Source: Borrelia turcica IST7
GTDB lineage: Bacteria; Spirochaetota; Spirochaetia; Borreliales; Borreliaceae
NCBI RefSeq assembly: GCF_003606285.1
Contig: NZ_CP028884.1
Coordinates: 620,001-684,000 of the forward strand
DNA: 64,000 bases
Reading direction: 5' to 3'
Made by a program: the position numbers and the translations under genes. A model generated the notes under the pieces. It made no database searches, was not told where the DNA came from, and saw only the letters and a list, made by a program, of their open reading frames with translations. Within the stretch, counting starts at the first letter, position 1, and each line of letters opens with the position of its first letter. Positions 9,551 to 18,853 of the stretch are shown piece after piece.

Positions 9551-10596
9551 AATCTTTTTTTTATGACTTTGTAGTAGAAGTATCTTAGTATTTCAAGAAT
9601 TCTATAAATTTTATATAAAAATTTGTTGTAAACGAAATCATAGCATCCAATCCTGTGGATAAGTTCTCCTCCAAACCCAGTTTTAAATTGAAATAGACCA
9701 AATAGAGGATGTTTTTCATTAGCAGTAGGAGGAATACCTAAAAGATCGTATTCTTTTATTGAGTGATTTTTAAGTATTTGTATTGCAGCAAATTGCACTG
9801 CGTAATTGGGCATTAAGTGTCTATTTTCTCTACTTGAGGCCCCATAAAGATATGTGGCTCTGTCTTTATAGATACCAACAATTATACCGGATATGAGTTT
9901 TTCGTTGTGTAGGGCGATTATTAATTTGATATTTGAATTTTCATCTCTTTTAAATTCTTGTATTAAATCTTTTATGTAATCTTTTGAATGAAAGGCAAAT
10001 TTGTCTCTTTGGGCTGTTTCTTCATGAAGTCTGTAAAATTCATCAAAATATTTAAATTCATCATCTATGATTATTTTGAGGTTTTTCTTACTACTAAGTT
10101 TAATATTATATCTTGTTTTCTTTTTCATTTTAGCTTGAATATTATCTAATGAATCTTTTAGGTTTATTATTGTTGTATTTAAGGGTTGTATGTCGTCAAA
10201 TGATTTTTGAAGCCCTTTCAGTTTAATCTTTAGTGGAATATAGTCTTCTTTTAAGCTTCTTGAGTTGTAGTACATTAAATCAAGTCTTAAAAAGATGGTG
10301 TTTTTATGCAAATATGACTTTATAACTTCACTAAATTGTTTAATTTGAGAGTTAATCTCATCTAGGTTAATGTCTTCAATTTTTTTATTTGAAAACTCTG
10401 GATGAGCAATGTAGCCTAAGTAAAAATTTCCAAATATTTTTCTTTGCATCACAAGAATTTTATTAAAATTTTCACTGCTTATCGCTATTGCTTTCCATGG
10501 ACTTTTTTCTTTTGACGCTTTTTTTACAAGTGCCCATAATTTACTTTGAAGATAGTTCTCATTTAGACTTTCTATTTCAATTTTTTTAACATTCAT
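9547..10596 (-). CDS. femA: FemAB-family aminoacyltransferase
   Basis: A 349-residue protein of the FemABX family, which uses aminoacyl-tRNA to attach amino acids to lipid II stem peptides. Visible are two GNAT-like halves, TRYNIKLSSKK typical of the domain junction, and the C-terminal YDLLGIPP...GLFQFKTGFGGE block that is diagnostic for the family (usually D..G.......G...FK.GFGG). Borrelia peptidoglycan carries a glycine on ornithine, so transfer of that glycine is a reasonable role, by inference only. The gene follows metG by 19 bases and probably shares its transcript. Confidence 0.85.
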   Translation of the reverse strand: MNVKKIEIESLNENYLQSKLWALVKKASKEKSPWKAIAISSENFNKILVMQRKIFGNFYLGYIAHPEFSNKKIEDINLDEINSQIKQFSEVIKSYLHKNTIFLRLDLMYYNSRSLKEDYIPLKIKLKGLQKSFDDIQPLNTTIINLKDSLDNIQAKMKKKTRYNIKLSSKKNLKIIIDDEFKYFDEFYRLHEETAQRDKFAFHSKDYIKDLIQEFKRDENSNIKLIIALHNEKLISGIIVGIYKDRATYLYGASSRENRHLMPNYAVQFAAIQILKNHSIKEYDLLGIPPTANEKHPLFGLFQFKTGFGGELIHRIGCYDFVYNKFLYKIYRILEILRYFYYKVIKKRF

Positions 10597-10615
10597 TTAT
10601 TGCTCTGGAATAGAC

Positions 10616-12796
10616 CTACCACACTATTCCATTTGGAATTTCTCTAGATAGTACTTTTTCTCTGGATTTCTCTAAGATTAAGTTGATGCCATTTATTTTA
10701 AGCTCTCCATTTTCTGCTACAATTTGAGTTTGCATAAATTTATCTATGCTAACCTTTGATGGGTAGCTTAATTCCTTGTCAATGTCGCTTTCAAGTATTA
10801 TTCGCTCGCCAGGAATAGGATTGTCTTTAAAATGTTCCATGATGATTACTTTAAAGTTTTTATCCTTATCTTCAGTTGAAATTAACATTCCTTCAGATTT
10901 TATTCCTCTAAATTTGGCAGGTTTTAAATTGTCAACTATTATTATATGTTTTCCAATTAATTCTTCTTCCCTGTAGTAGTCTGCGAGGCTACTTACAATT
11001 TGTTTGCCATCAGGAGACCCATCATCAAGTTTTAAAATGAATAATTTTTCTGCATCTGGATTTCGTTCTATTGTTTTAACTTTTACAACTTTTAAAAATA
11101 CTTTTTCGCTAAATAATTTTGCGGGATTTTCTGTTTGTTGATCTTGCATGTTTTTGCCTCCTGAATATTTTAATTTTAAACTATCAATTAATTCTTTTTC
11201 TAGCTTTGTAAATAATACCTCTGTAGTCTTAATTGTGGTCAAGCCCAAATTTGTACCTAGAAATCTATTAGAAATTTCGTAACTTTCTCCAAAAAATTGT
11301 CTTATTTTATCGCTTGTTTGGGGTATAAAGGGTGAGATTAAGATTGATAAATCTCTTATTAGGTATATTAGGTTTGTCAAGAGTTCTTTTGTTGCATCGG
11401 GGTTACTGTCCTTTGTTTTCCATGGCTCTCTGTCTTGAAATATTTTATTACCCATGCTTGAAAGTTCAAGAATTTCTTTTAGTGCTGCTTTGAGTTCTGT
11501 TTTGTTGAAAAAATCTAAAATTCTTTCATATTTGTAATTTATTTCTTCCCAAAAAACTTTTTTAATGTCTATTTTATCTATTTTGTCTCCAAAAAATTTT
11601 TTGTAAAATGCTAATACTCGATTAATGAGATTTGAAAAATTGCCAATAAGTTCAGTGTTTGTTCTCTCTAAGAGGTCATCCCACATAAATTGAAAGTCGG
11701 ATTTTTCAGGTCTATTGTAATATATGTAAAATCTCCAAACATCAGCGGGTATTCCAGTAGTAATAGCGTCATTGCCAAATATCCCCGTTCCTGCAGATTT
11801 TGAAAATTTTAGGTTTTCATAGTTTAAGTATTCGCTTGAGGACATTTTATTGAGCATTGTCCAATTTTCTTTGCTTCCAAGCTCTACAGCGGGAAATACA
11901 ACAGTGTGGAATAAAATATTATCTTTTCCAATAAATTGTACTAGATTTGTTTCTGTATTATCTTTCCACCAAGATTCCCAATTCTTTGTAATTTCTTTTG
12001 TAATTGATATGTATCCAATAGGTGCATCAAACCAAACATAAAATACTTTATCTTCATATCCCTTTCGAGGTACTGGTATGCCCCATTTGAGGTCTCGGGT
12101 GATTGCTCTCTCTTTAAGTCCATCTCTTAAAAAGGCATTTGTCATTTTAAGAGCATTTGTGTTCCAATTTCCGTTTTGTGAACTTGTTTGCATCCAAGCT
12201 TCAAGTTCATTTTTGATTTTTGGTAGATCAAGATAACAATGCTTAGTTTTTTTTAAAATGGGTATATTTTGGCAAATCATGCATTTTGGATTTATTAAGT
12301 CATTAGGAGCTAATAGCTTAGAACAGTGCTCACATTGATCTCCTTTTGCATTATTTCCGCAATTTGGGCATTCTCCAGTTATATATCTATCTGCTAAAAA
12401 CATTAAATCATGTTCGCAAAAAAATTGTTCACTTTCTTTTTCTGTAATATAACCATTTTCTTCTAGTTTTAAGAATAAATTTTGTACAGTTTCTTTGTGA
12501 TATTGATTAGTTGTGCGTCCAAAAATGTCAAATTGTATGTTAAACCATTCATAAATTGATTTGTGTATTTCATAATATTTATTGCAAAGTTTTTCAGGAG
12601 TAGTTTTTTCAATTAAAGCCTTAGTTTCTGTAGCTGTTCCGTATTCATCTGTGCCACAGACATAAAGTGTTTCAATACCCATCATTCTTGAATATCTTGC
12701 AAAGGCGTCTGCTGATAAGACTTGTACTAAATTACCAAGGTGAGGTATGTTGTTAACATACGGTAATGCGGCTGTAACTAAATTCTTACTTTTCAT
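10616..12796 (-). CDS. metG: Methionyl-tRNA synthetase
   Basis: Charges tRNA-Met and initiator tRNA with methionine. Class I signature PHLGN near residue 19, a CPNC...CEHC zinc knuckle near residues 145-165, KFSKS (the KMSKS equivalent) near 328, and an anticodon-binding helix domain. A C-terminal EMAP/Trbp111-like tRNA-binding OB domain follows (about residues 590-690). The frame is open to an ATG at 12862, but the family N-terminus begins at [13 protein letters not shown], so I use 12796. No good ribosome binding site is close to either ATG. The gene is divergent from pta. Confidence 0.94.
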   Translation of the reverse strand: MKSKNLVTAALPYVNNIPHLGNLVQVLSADAFARYSRMMGIETLYVCGTDEYGTATETKALIEKTTPEKLCNKYYEIHKSIYEWFNIQFDIFGRTTNQYHKETVQNLFLKLEENGYITEKESEQFFCEHDLMFLADRYITGECPNCGNNAKGDQCEHCSKLLAPNDLINPKCMICQNIPILKKTKHCYLDLPKIKNELEAWMQTSSQNGNWNTNALKMTNAFLRDGLKERAITRDLKWGIPVPRKGYEDKVFYVWFDAPIGYISITKEITKNWESWWKDNTETNLVQFIGKDNILFHTVVFPAVELGSKENWTMLNKMSSSEYLNYENLKFSKSAGTGIFGNDAITTGIPADVWRFYIYYNRPEKSDFQFMWDDLLERTNTELIGNFSNLINRVLAFYKKFFGDKIDKIDIKKVFWEEINYKYERILDFFNKTELKAALKEILELSSMGNKIFQDREPWKTKDSNPDATKELLTNLIYLIRDLSILISPFIPQTSDKIRQFFGESYEISNRFLGTNLGLTTIKTTEVLFTKLEKELIDSLKLKYSGGKNMQDQQTENPAKLFSEKVFLKVVKVKTIERNPDAEKLFILKLDDGSPDGKQIVSSLADYYREEELIGKHIIIVDNLKPAKFRGIKSEGMLISTEDKDKNFKVIIMEHFKDNPIPGERIILESDIDKELSYPSKVSIDKFMQTQIVAENGELKINGINLILEKSREKVLSREIPNGIVW

Positions 12797-12909
12797 GTTT
12801 TTTAAGTTTTTCCCTTTTTGTTGTAGTATTTTAATGCTAATGTAATTTATTATATTATACATTTTTACTAAATAGTTATGTTTTCATTGAAAATGATATG
12901 AGGAATAAA

Positions 12910-13956
12910 ATGAGTTCTTTTAATTTTAAAGATTATGTATTTGGTAGAGCAAGAGAAAGTGTTGTAAAAAATGGGAATAAGGCTAGCATAGTTTTTCCGG
13001 AGAGTAGTGATGTGAGAATTTTAAAGGCAACGATTGAAATATTAAGGGAGAGATTGGCAGGATTTGTAGTTCTGATTGGGCAAAGAGATAAGATTTTGAA
13101 AAATTTAAAAGAACTTGTAGGATTTGAGGATCATTTTTTAGAAATGATAAGAATAATAGACCCTAATTCTTTTGAAGGTTTAAATAGATATTTAGATGAA
13201 TATTTTAAATTAAGACAAAATAAGGGATTAGCTTTGAGTAAAGCTAGAGTGGAAATTTTGGATGAAATTGTTTTTTCTATGATGATGGTAAGGTTAGGTG
13301 ACGTTAAGACTTGTGTTTGCGGGTCTTTGTCCTCTTCGAGTAGGGTATTAAGAAGTGCTTTAACCGTTCTTCCTAAGTTTAAGAAAACTAAGCTTATATC
13401 TTCTTTTATGCTTATGGATACTGGTGATAACTGTAATATGAATAAAACTTGTTTTGGACATAAGGGTATTTTACTTTTTGCTGATTGTGCTGTAGTGATT
13501 AATCCTAATTGTGTAGAACTTGCAGAAATTGCAATTCAGAGTGCAAATTCTTTTAAGAATATTTTTGATGTAGAGCCAAAAGTGGCGCTGTTAAGTTTTT
13601 CTACAAAGGGCTCTGCCTATTCAATGGAAGTTGAAAAGGTTCAATGTGCTTTAGAGATTGTTAAAAATAGATGTAAAGACTTGCTTATTGATGGGGAATT
13701 CCAACTTGATGCAGCCTTAATTAAAAATATTGCCGATAAAAAATGTGGTGATTCTTTAGTTGCTGGTACTGCAAATATATTGATTTTTCCTAGTTTGGAG
13801 TCTGGGAACATTGGGTATAAGCTTGTTGAAAGATTAGCTTTTGCTAAGGCTTACGGACCTTTTTTGCAAGGATTTGAAATGTATGTGAGTGATCTTTCAA
13901 GGGGATGTTCTGTAGATGATATTGTATTAGCAAGTGCTTTGATGATAAGTAGTTAA
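12910..13956 (+). CDS. pta: Phosphate acetyltransferase
   Basis: Interconverts acetyl-CoA and acetyl phosphate; with AckA (54.1 kb) it makes acetyl-CoA from acetate. In Borrelia this feeds the mevalonate route to undecaprenyl phosphate. The 348-residue protein has the short Pta form without the P-loop domain. Visible are VFPESSDVRIL near the N-terminus, CVCGSLSSSSRVLRSAL, and FPSLESGNIGYK...GPFLQGF at the C-terminus, all typical of the PTA_PTB fold. The ATG at 12910 has AGGA five bases before it, better than the ATG at 12898. The last 30 bases overlap ksgA on the opposite strand. Confidence 0.93.
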   Translation: MSSFNFKDYVFGRARESVVKNGNKASIVFPESSDVRILKATIEILRERLAGFVVLIGQRDKILKNLKELVGFEDHFLEMIRIIDPNSFEGLNRYLDEYFKLRQNKGLALSKARVEILDEIVFSMMMVRLGDVKTCVCGSLSSSSRVLRSALTVLPKFKKTKLISSFMLMDTGDNCNMNKTCFGHKGILLFADCAVVINPNCVELAEIAIQSANSFKNIFDVEPKVALLSFSTKGSAYSMEVEKVQCALEIVKNRCKDLLIDGEFQLDAALIKNIADKKCGDSLVAGTANILIFPSLESGNIGYKLVERLAFAKAYGPFLQGFEMYVSDLSRGCSVDDIVLASALMISS

Positions 13957-14763
13957 TTTGTTTGAAATTTCAATAAATTCTTGAACAGAAATCTCTTCTG
14001 GTCTTTTATCTAAAAAATTTTTTAAAAATTCTTGTTCAAGAATTTTTTCACTTGTAACAAAATTAATGATTGTATTTTTGAGTTTTTTTCTGCGGCTTGT
14101 AAATACGGTTCTAACTAATTTATTAAATTCTTTAAATTCTTTAATTTCTTGCTTTTGAGGAATAAGCTTAAGAGTGCTAGATTTTACTTTAGGGATTGGA
14201 TAAAAATTCTTCTTATCAATATCCATGATTTTAATTACATTAAAGTGTGATTGAACTAAAACTGTGAATGAAGAATAGTTTTTGTTGCCCTTCTTTGCAA
14301 TCATTCTGTCTGCTAGTTCTTTTTGCACTGTAAATACCATTTCATTTAAAATTTTATCTTCAATAAGCGTAGATATTACCTTTGATGCAATGTTATAGGG
14401 TAGATTTGAAAATATTTTGTTGCAAGTTGTTTTTTCTCCTTTATATGTCTTTAAGAAATCACCTTCTATTAACTTAAAGTTTTCAAATTTTTCAAATTCC
14501 TCATTCAAAATTTCTGAGTACTTGGGGTCAATTTCGAAAGCGGTTAGGGAATTTGTTTTTTTGAGTAAAATAACTGTCATTGCACCAAGTCCCGGACCTA
14601 TTTCCCAAATTTGTTCATTTTCTTTTATCTCAAGTGCATCTACTATTTTTTCTCTTATGTGTTCATTAATTAAGTAATTTTGTCCCCATATTTTTCTTGG
14701 AGCTATATTTTTTCTCTCAAGTACCGTTTTTATGCTGTTTATGCTGTTATAATTTATGCCCAT
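13927..14763 (-). CDS. ksgA: 16S rRNA (adenine(1518)-N6/adenine(1519)-N6)-dimethyltransferase
   Basis: Dimethylates the two adjacent adenines in the 3' hairpin of 16S rRNA. SAM-binding motif IGPGLGAMT near residue 58, the NLPYNIAS catalytic motif, FTVQKELADR and YSSFTVLVQ are all typical of KsgA/RsmA. The frame runs back to an ATG at 14781. The second ATG at 14763 gives MGINYNSI, which fits the family N-terminus better as I remember it, so that start is used (278 residues). No clear ribosome binding site. The comEC-like gene lies 33 bases upstream on the same strand. Confidence 0.93.
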   Translation of the reverse strand: MGINYNSINSIKTVLERKNIAPRKIWGQNYLINEHIREKIVDALEIKENEQIWEIGPGLGAMTVILLKKTNSLTAFEIDPKYSEILNEEFEKFENFKLIEGDFLKTYKGEKTTCNKIFSNLPYNIASKVISTLIEDKILNEMVFTVQKELADRMIAKKGNKNYSSFTVLVQSHFNVIKIMDIDKKNFYPIPKVKSSTLKLIPQKQEIKEFKEFNKLVRTVFTSRRKKLKNTIINFVTSEKILEQEFLKNFLDKRPEEISVQEFIEISNKLTTYHQSTC

Positions 14764-14796
14764 AGTTACTAATAATAGCATATAGGTATTCTAAGA

Positions 14797-16068
14797 CTAC
14801 TTATTCTTTGCTTCATATCTCTTTCCGATTTCTAATTTACAGATTATATAAAGTATTATTAGAATGCTTAAGACTAAAAAAATGCCTATGTTATGATTTT
14901 TAATAGTAGGAAATTTGCTACAAATAAGTGCTGTTTCTTTTATTGCCTTAAAAACATATGTATTTATTAGGTCAAATAATAAAAATAGATATGTATTTAA
15001 TTTATAAAATATTAAGCTTAATGTTTTTATTGTTAAGAATAATAGCATAAGAGGGGTAACTATTAGGTTTGACAAGATTGATATTGGTGGAAGATTGAAA
15101 TTGTTAGCATAAGCAACAGGAGCTGTGCTAACTTGAATCAAAAAGGTTGTAAGAATAGAAGATATAAACTTATTTAAGTTATACCTGTCTTTAAGGAAAA
15201 GAGAAATTGATATTCCAAATACTGCAAGATAAGATAGTTTAAATCCTGTTGAACTTAGTGTGTGTGGTAAAATAATGGCATTTATTATGAAACTAATAGA
15301 CAATGTACTTAATAAATGAATTTTTCCATAAACTAATTTATAGAGCATGAGTATTTCTATCATGATAAACGCTCTTAGAGCAGATGGTGAGCATCCTGTT
15401 AGGATTAAATAATTAAGCAATATTGAACTTAAAATTAATGATTTTAATATTTCATTTTTTATTATTAAGAAAAGTAAATAATAGAAAATAATATAAATTA
15501 AATAAAAATGTAGCCCAGATACTGCTAGTATGTGAAATAATCCTGATTTTTGAAATAAATTACTCTCATATTTTGTTATCTCTGATCTGTTGTTTGTTAG
15601 AATTGCTTTTGAAAAATGGGAATAATAGGGATTCATTGCATTGAAAAATGGGTTTAATAGATTATCATATTGTTCTCTGATCTTTACGAGTATCGGTCTT
15701 TTAATAAGTTGAATTTTGTTGTTTTTGATGTTAACTATGTCTCCGATTTTGTATTGAGTTTTAATATTTTTAAATACAAATTTATGCTGTTCTCCAAATC
15801 CATTTATTGATTCAATCTTGGTTTTTGAATATTTTGGAAGATAAACAATATTTGTTATTTTGTACGAATCATTATCAAACCTTTTAAAGCCTAGACTAAT
15901 TTCAAAGATTAATAGGAAGCTTATGCTAAACATAAATGTGAGTGAGAGATGAGAATCCTTTTTCATTAAAAAAATTAACATTAAGGTTAAATTCAAATAT
16001 ATGAGATTGAAGTTCAAGTAATATCGTATTAACAGGTTTAATGCAATTATGATAAATAATAAAATCAC
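14797..16068 (-). CDS. ComEC/Rec2-type membrane protein (short form)
   Basis: Polytopic membrane protein of 423 residues related to the DNA-uptake channel ComEC. The diagnostic ILAVSGLHFYLI and GCSPSALRAFIM motifs of the competence domain are visible, preceded by N-terminal membrane helices and a small OB-like soluble segment (~90-150). The C-terminal metallo-beta-lactamase domain found in full ComEC (about 750 residues) is absent. It begins with GTG preceded by AAGAGA. Natural transformation is not known in Borrelia, so its role is open; a function in uptake or in envelope nucleotide handling would be guesswork. Confidence 0.82.
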   Translation of the reverse strand: MILLFIIIALNLLIRYYLNFNLIYLNLTLMLIFLMKKDSHLSLTFMFSISFLLIFEISLGFKRFDNDSYKITNIVYLPKYSKTKIESINGFGEQHKFVFKNIKTQYKIGDIVNIKNNKIQLIKRPILVKIREQYDNLLNPFFNAMNPYYSHFSKAILTNNRSEITKYESNLFQKSGLFHILAVSGLHFYLIYIIFYYLLFLIIKNEILKSLILSSILLNYLILTGCSPSALRAFIMIEILMLYKLVYGKIHLLSTLSISFIINAIILPHTLSSTGFKLSYLAVFGISISLFLKDRYNLNKFISSILTTFLIQVSTAPVAYANNFNLPPISILSNLIVTPLMLLFLTIKTLSLIFYKLNTYLFLLFDLINTYVFKAIKETALICSKFPTIKNHNIGIFLVLSILIILYIICKLEIGKRYEAKNK

Positions 16069-16135
16069 TACAAATCTCTTTTTAAAATTATTTGTGTTTA
16101 TATTTCAAATCGTTTTTGAGTTGATTAGATAAGAT

Positions 16136-16163
16136 TTGACAATATTACATATATATTTAATAA
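16136..16163 (+). promoter_or_regulatory. Promoter immediately before the CPBP protease gene
   Basis: Perfect TTGACA at 16136-16141, 16-bp spacer, then TAATAA at 16158-16163 (or AATAAT one base further). The ATG at 16170 lies six bases after the -10, which would place the transcription start at or next to the A of the ATG. Confidence 0.6.
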
Positions 16164-16169
16164 TTTATT

Positions 16170-16880
16170 ATGAAATTATTAAATAATAAATACCCTATCA
16201 GATATGCTCTTTTAGAACTTTTTCTAGCTTATATTGTTTGTACTCATATATCTCCTTTTACAAGTGTTGATGAAGATCTTTGGAATTTTAGTGGAAATCA
16301 TTATGTTTATTGGTTATATAGTACTTTTTTAATTTTTTTTATCCTACATTTTGCCAGATTAACAAGCACTACTTATTTTAGAGATGAATTTTATATACCT
16401 AAATTTAGGTTAGTTTTTATTTGGAAAGCATTTTTAATTTTTATTAAGCTTGTTATTTTTATTATTTTTTTGTTGTTTATTGCTTACTTATGTGTTGAGT
16501 ATTTTTTCTCAAATGCATGGAGGTCTTGGGTTGAGACAGATATTGGTAGTTTTAGATGGAATATGGGCAGTAAGGAAACGCTTTATTTGATGGCTATTAC
16601 TTCTCTTTTTACGGGAGCAGTTGAGGAATTGTTGTATAGATCTTTTATTATTACTAAACTTAAACAGATGGGATTTAACTCGTTTATTTCGGCGATTCTT
16701 AGTAGTATCATTTTTGCATCTGGACATATTTATTATGGCTTTATTGGTACATTTGTTACATTTGTTCTTGGTTTTATTTTGGCTTTTATTTATTTAAGGT
16801 ATAAAAATGTATACTATGTAAGTTTGGTTCATAGTTTTTATAATACTACTGTTAGTATTGTGGCCTTTATGTTAAGTTAG
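16170..16880 (+). CDS. CPBP-family intramembrane metalloprotease (CAAX/ABI type)
   Basis: A 236-residue protein with about six membrane helices and the three Abi/CPBP motifs: EELLYRS (~151-157), SGHIYYG (~184-190) and VHSFYN (~219-224). These supply the glutamates and histidines that hold the metal in this glutamic/metal intramembrane protease family. The substrate is unknown. No ribosome binding site precedes the ATG; a TTGACA/TAATAA promoter ends six bases before it, suggesting a leaderless message. The acyl-CoA synthetase gene starts 13 bases downstream and has its own strong ribosome binding site. Confidence 0.86.
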   Translation: MKLLNNKYPIRYALLELFLAYIVCTHISPFTSVDEDLWNFSGNHYVYWLYSTFLIFFILHFARLTSTTYFRDEFYIPKFRLVFIWKAFLIFIKLVIFIIFLLFIAYLCVEYFFSNAWRSWVETDIGSFRWNMGSKETLYLMAITSLFTGAVEELLYRSFIITKLKQMGFNSFISAILSSIIFASGHIYYGFIGTFVTFVLGFILAFIYLRYKNVYYVSLVHSFYNTTVSIVAFMLS

Positions 16881-16893
16881 TTGAGGAGGATTT

Positions 16894-18825
16894 ATGCTGG
16901 ACACTATACCTAAACGTTTTAATGAAGTTGTAAAACTTTATGGTGATCTTGATATTTTTATATATAGGGAGAATGAATCTAAAGAGTTTAAGAAGCAGAT
17001 ATATTCTGATTTTTGGAATGAGGTTAAGAGTATTGCATCTGGACTTCTTCATTATGGAATTAAGAGAGGCGAAAAAGTAGCACTTATTTCTGATTCTAGA
17101 AGAGAATGGATCATTATTGACCTTGCTGTTATGAGTTTAGGATGTGTTGATGTTCCACGGGGCAATGATTCGCCTGAGGATGAATTATTGTATATTATTA
17201 ATCATTCTGAATCTGGTTTTGTCTTTGTTGAGAATGAGAAGCAACTACAAAAGGTACTTGCTAAAAAGCAAGAGCTTAGATCTGTTAAGCATATTGTTGT
17301 TATCGATGATGATAAGCTTTATGAGGAAAAGTTAGGATTTATTACAGTAACTTCTTATAAGAAATTGTTAAGTGTGGGGAGTGATTATTTGAATAATAAT
17401 CCTAAGGCATTTCATGCTGAGCTTGAGCAAGGGTCTGGTAAGGATTTGGCTACTATAATATACACTTCAGGAACAACTGGATTTCCAAAGGGTGTTATGC
17501 TTCGCCATGAGTCTTTTATTTTTCAAGTAGATAGGATTTATGATTATCTTCCGTTGCTTAAACCGGGGAAAATAATGATATCTATACTTCCGCTTTGGCA
17601 TTCGTTTGAGAGGGCTTGTGAATATATAGTTGCTCTTAAGGGAATGTCAATTGCTTATTCAAAGCCTATTGGACCTATTTTGCTTAAAGATTTTGCAGCT
17701 TTAAATCCTCATGCAATTATTTCTGTTCCAAGAATTTGGGAAGGAATAAGGATTGGTATTATTAAAAAGGTGTCGGAATCTCTTGTAAAGAGAGTTTTAT
17801 TTAGCGTTTTCCTGAAGATTGGAATTCTTTATGTAAAGCTTAAGGAGAAATTTTTGAACCTTGTTCCTGTTTATAGGAAATCAAATTTATTGGTTTCCTT
17901 TTTTATGAAATTTATTTTTCTTTCAGGATTAATTTTGATATTTCCTTTTAAATTCTTAGGAGATCTTTTGGTTTTTAGAAAAATCAGGAAAGCGCTTGGA
18001 AAAAGGTTTGAATTTGGTGTATCTGGTGGGGGAGCTTTGGTAGAATATGTAGATTATTTTTTTAAAGCAGTAGGTATTGTAGTTCTTGAGGGGTACGGTC
18101 TTACGGAAACAGGACCTGTTTTAAGTGTGAGGCGCGTAAATCGTCCTATTGCTAGAACCGTTGGGCCTTTCCTTCCGGATATTGAGTATAGAGTAGTTGA
18201 CAGTAATGGCAATTCTTTATTACCTGGTGAGAAAGGTGAGCTTTGGGTAAGATCGCCTCAGGTTATGAGTGGCTACTTTAAGAATGAAATAGTTACAAAA
18301 GATGTTTTAACGAAGGAAGGATGGTTTAAGACAGGTGATTTGGTTCGTGTAACAATTAAGCATGAGATTTCAATTGTTGGTAGAAGTAAAGATACGATTG
18401 TATTAAGGGGTGGAGAAAATATTGAGCCTGAACCCATTGAGAGAGCTTTATCAAAATCTTTACTTATTGAAAACGTTATGATTGTTGGACAAGATCAGAA
18501 ATTTTTGGGAGCTATTATTGTACCTAATTTTGAATCACTTGAAAAGTGGTCAAATTCTAATGGAACAATCTTTTCTTCCAGAGATGATTTATTATCTAGT
18601 GAAGTTGTTAACAAACTTTATTCTAAATGTATTTCAGATATAGTTAATCCTAAGTCTGGTTTTAAGAATTTCGAGCGAATAGTGGGCTTTATTTTATTAA
18701 AAGATTCTTTTGTTATTGGTGAGGAGCTTACTAATACTCTTAAGCTTAAAAGATATTATATAATGGAAAAGTATCATAAAAAGATAATGTCAATATTTAG
18801 TAAGGATGATTTTGAATTAGTGTGA
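16894..18825 (+). CDS. Long-chain acyl-CoA synthetase (AMP-binding enzyme)
   Basis: Activates fatty acids as acyl-CoA via acyl-adenylate, needed because Borrelia depends on host fatty acids. The 643 residues match the FAA1/FadD15 long-chain class. The AMP-binding P-loop YTSGTTGFPKG is near residue 189, the GYGLTETGP adenine motif near 406, and the GWFKTGD and GRSKDTIVLRGGENIEP hinge motifs follow. Between the P-loop and A-motif is a hydrophobic stretch (about residues 330-360) that could touch the membrane. GAGGAGG precedes the ATG. The TGA stop forms part of a terminator hairpin shared with argS. Confidence 0.9.
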   Translation: MLDTIPKRFNEVVKLYGDLDIFIYRENESKEFKKQIYSDFWNEVKSIASGLLHYGIKRGEKVALISDSRREWIIIDLAVMSLGCVDVPRGNDSPEDELLYIINHSESGFVFVENEKQLQKVLAKKQELRSVKHIVVIDDDKLYEEKLGFITVTSYKKLLSVGSDYLNNNPKAFHAELEQGSGKDLATIIYTSGTTGFPKGVMLRHESFIFQVDRIYDYLPLLKPGKIMISILPLWHSFERACEYIVALKGMSIAYSKPIGPILLKDFAALNPHAIISVPRIWEGIRIGIIKKVSESLVKRVLFSVFLKIGILYVKLKEKFLNLVPVYRKSNLLVSFFMKFIFLSGLILIFPFKFLGDLLVFRKIRKALGKRFEFGVSGGGALVEYVDYFFKAVGIVVLEGYGLTETGPVLSVRRVNRPIARTVGPFLPDIEYRVVDSNGNSLLPGEKGELWVRSPQVMSGYFKNEIVTKDVLTKEGWFKTGDLVRVTIKHEISIVGRSKDTIVLRGGENIEPEPIERALSKSLLIENVMIVGQDQKFLGAIIVPNFESLEKWSNSNGTIFSSRDDLLSSEVVNKLYSKCISDIVNPKSGFKNFERIVGFILLKDSFVIGEELTNTLKLKRYYIMEKYHKKIMSIFSKDDFELV

Positions 18826-18853
18826 TGTAGAGTGGTGAACTCTACATCTTTTT
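18824..18853. terminator. Bidirectional terminator made from both stop codons (acyl-CoA synthetase / argS)
   Basis: Perfect 10-bp inverted repeat (18824-18833 with 18839-18848), loop of five bases, followed by T5 on the plus strand. The left arm includes the last two bases of the TGA of the plus-strand gene, and the right arm contains the TAG of argS. Confidence 0.85.
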
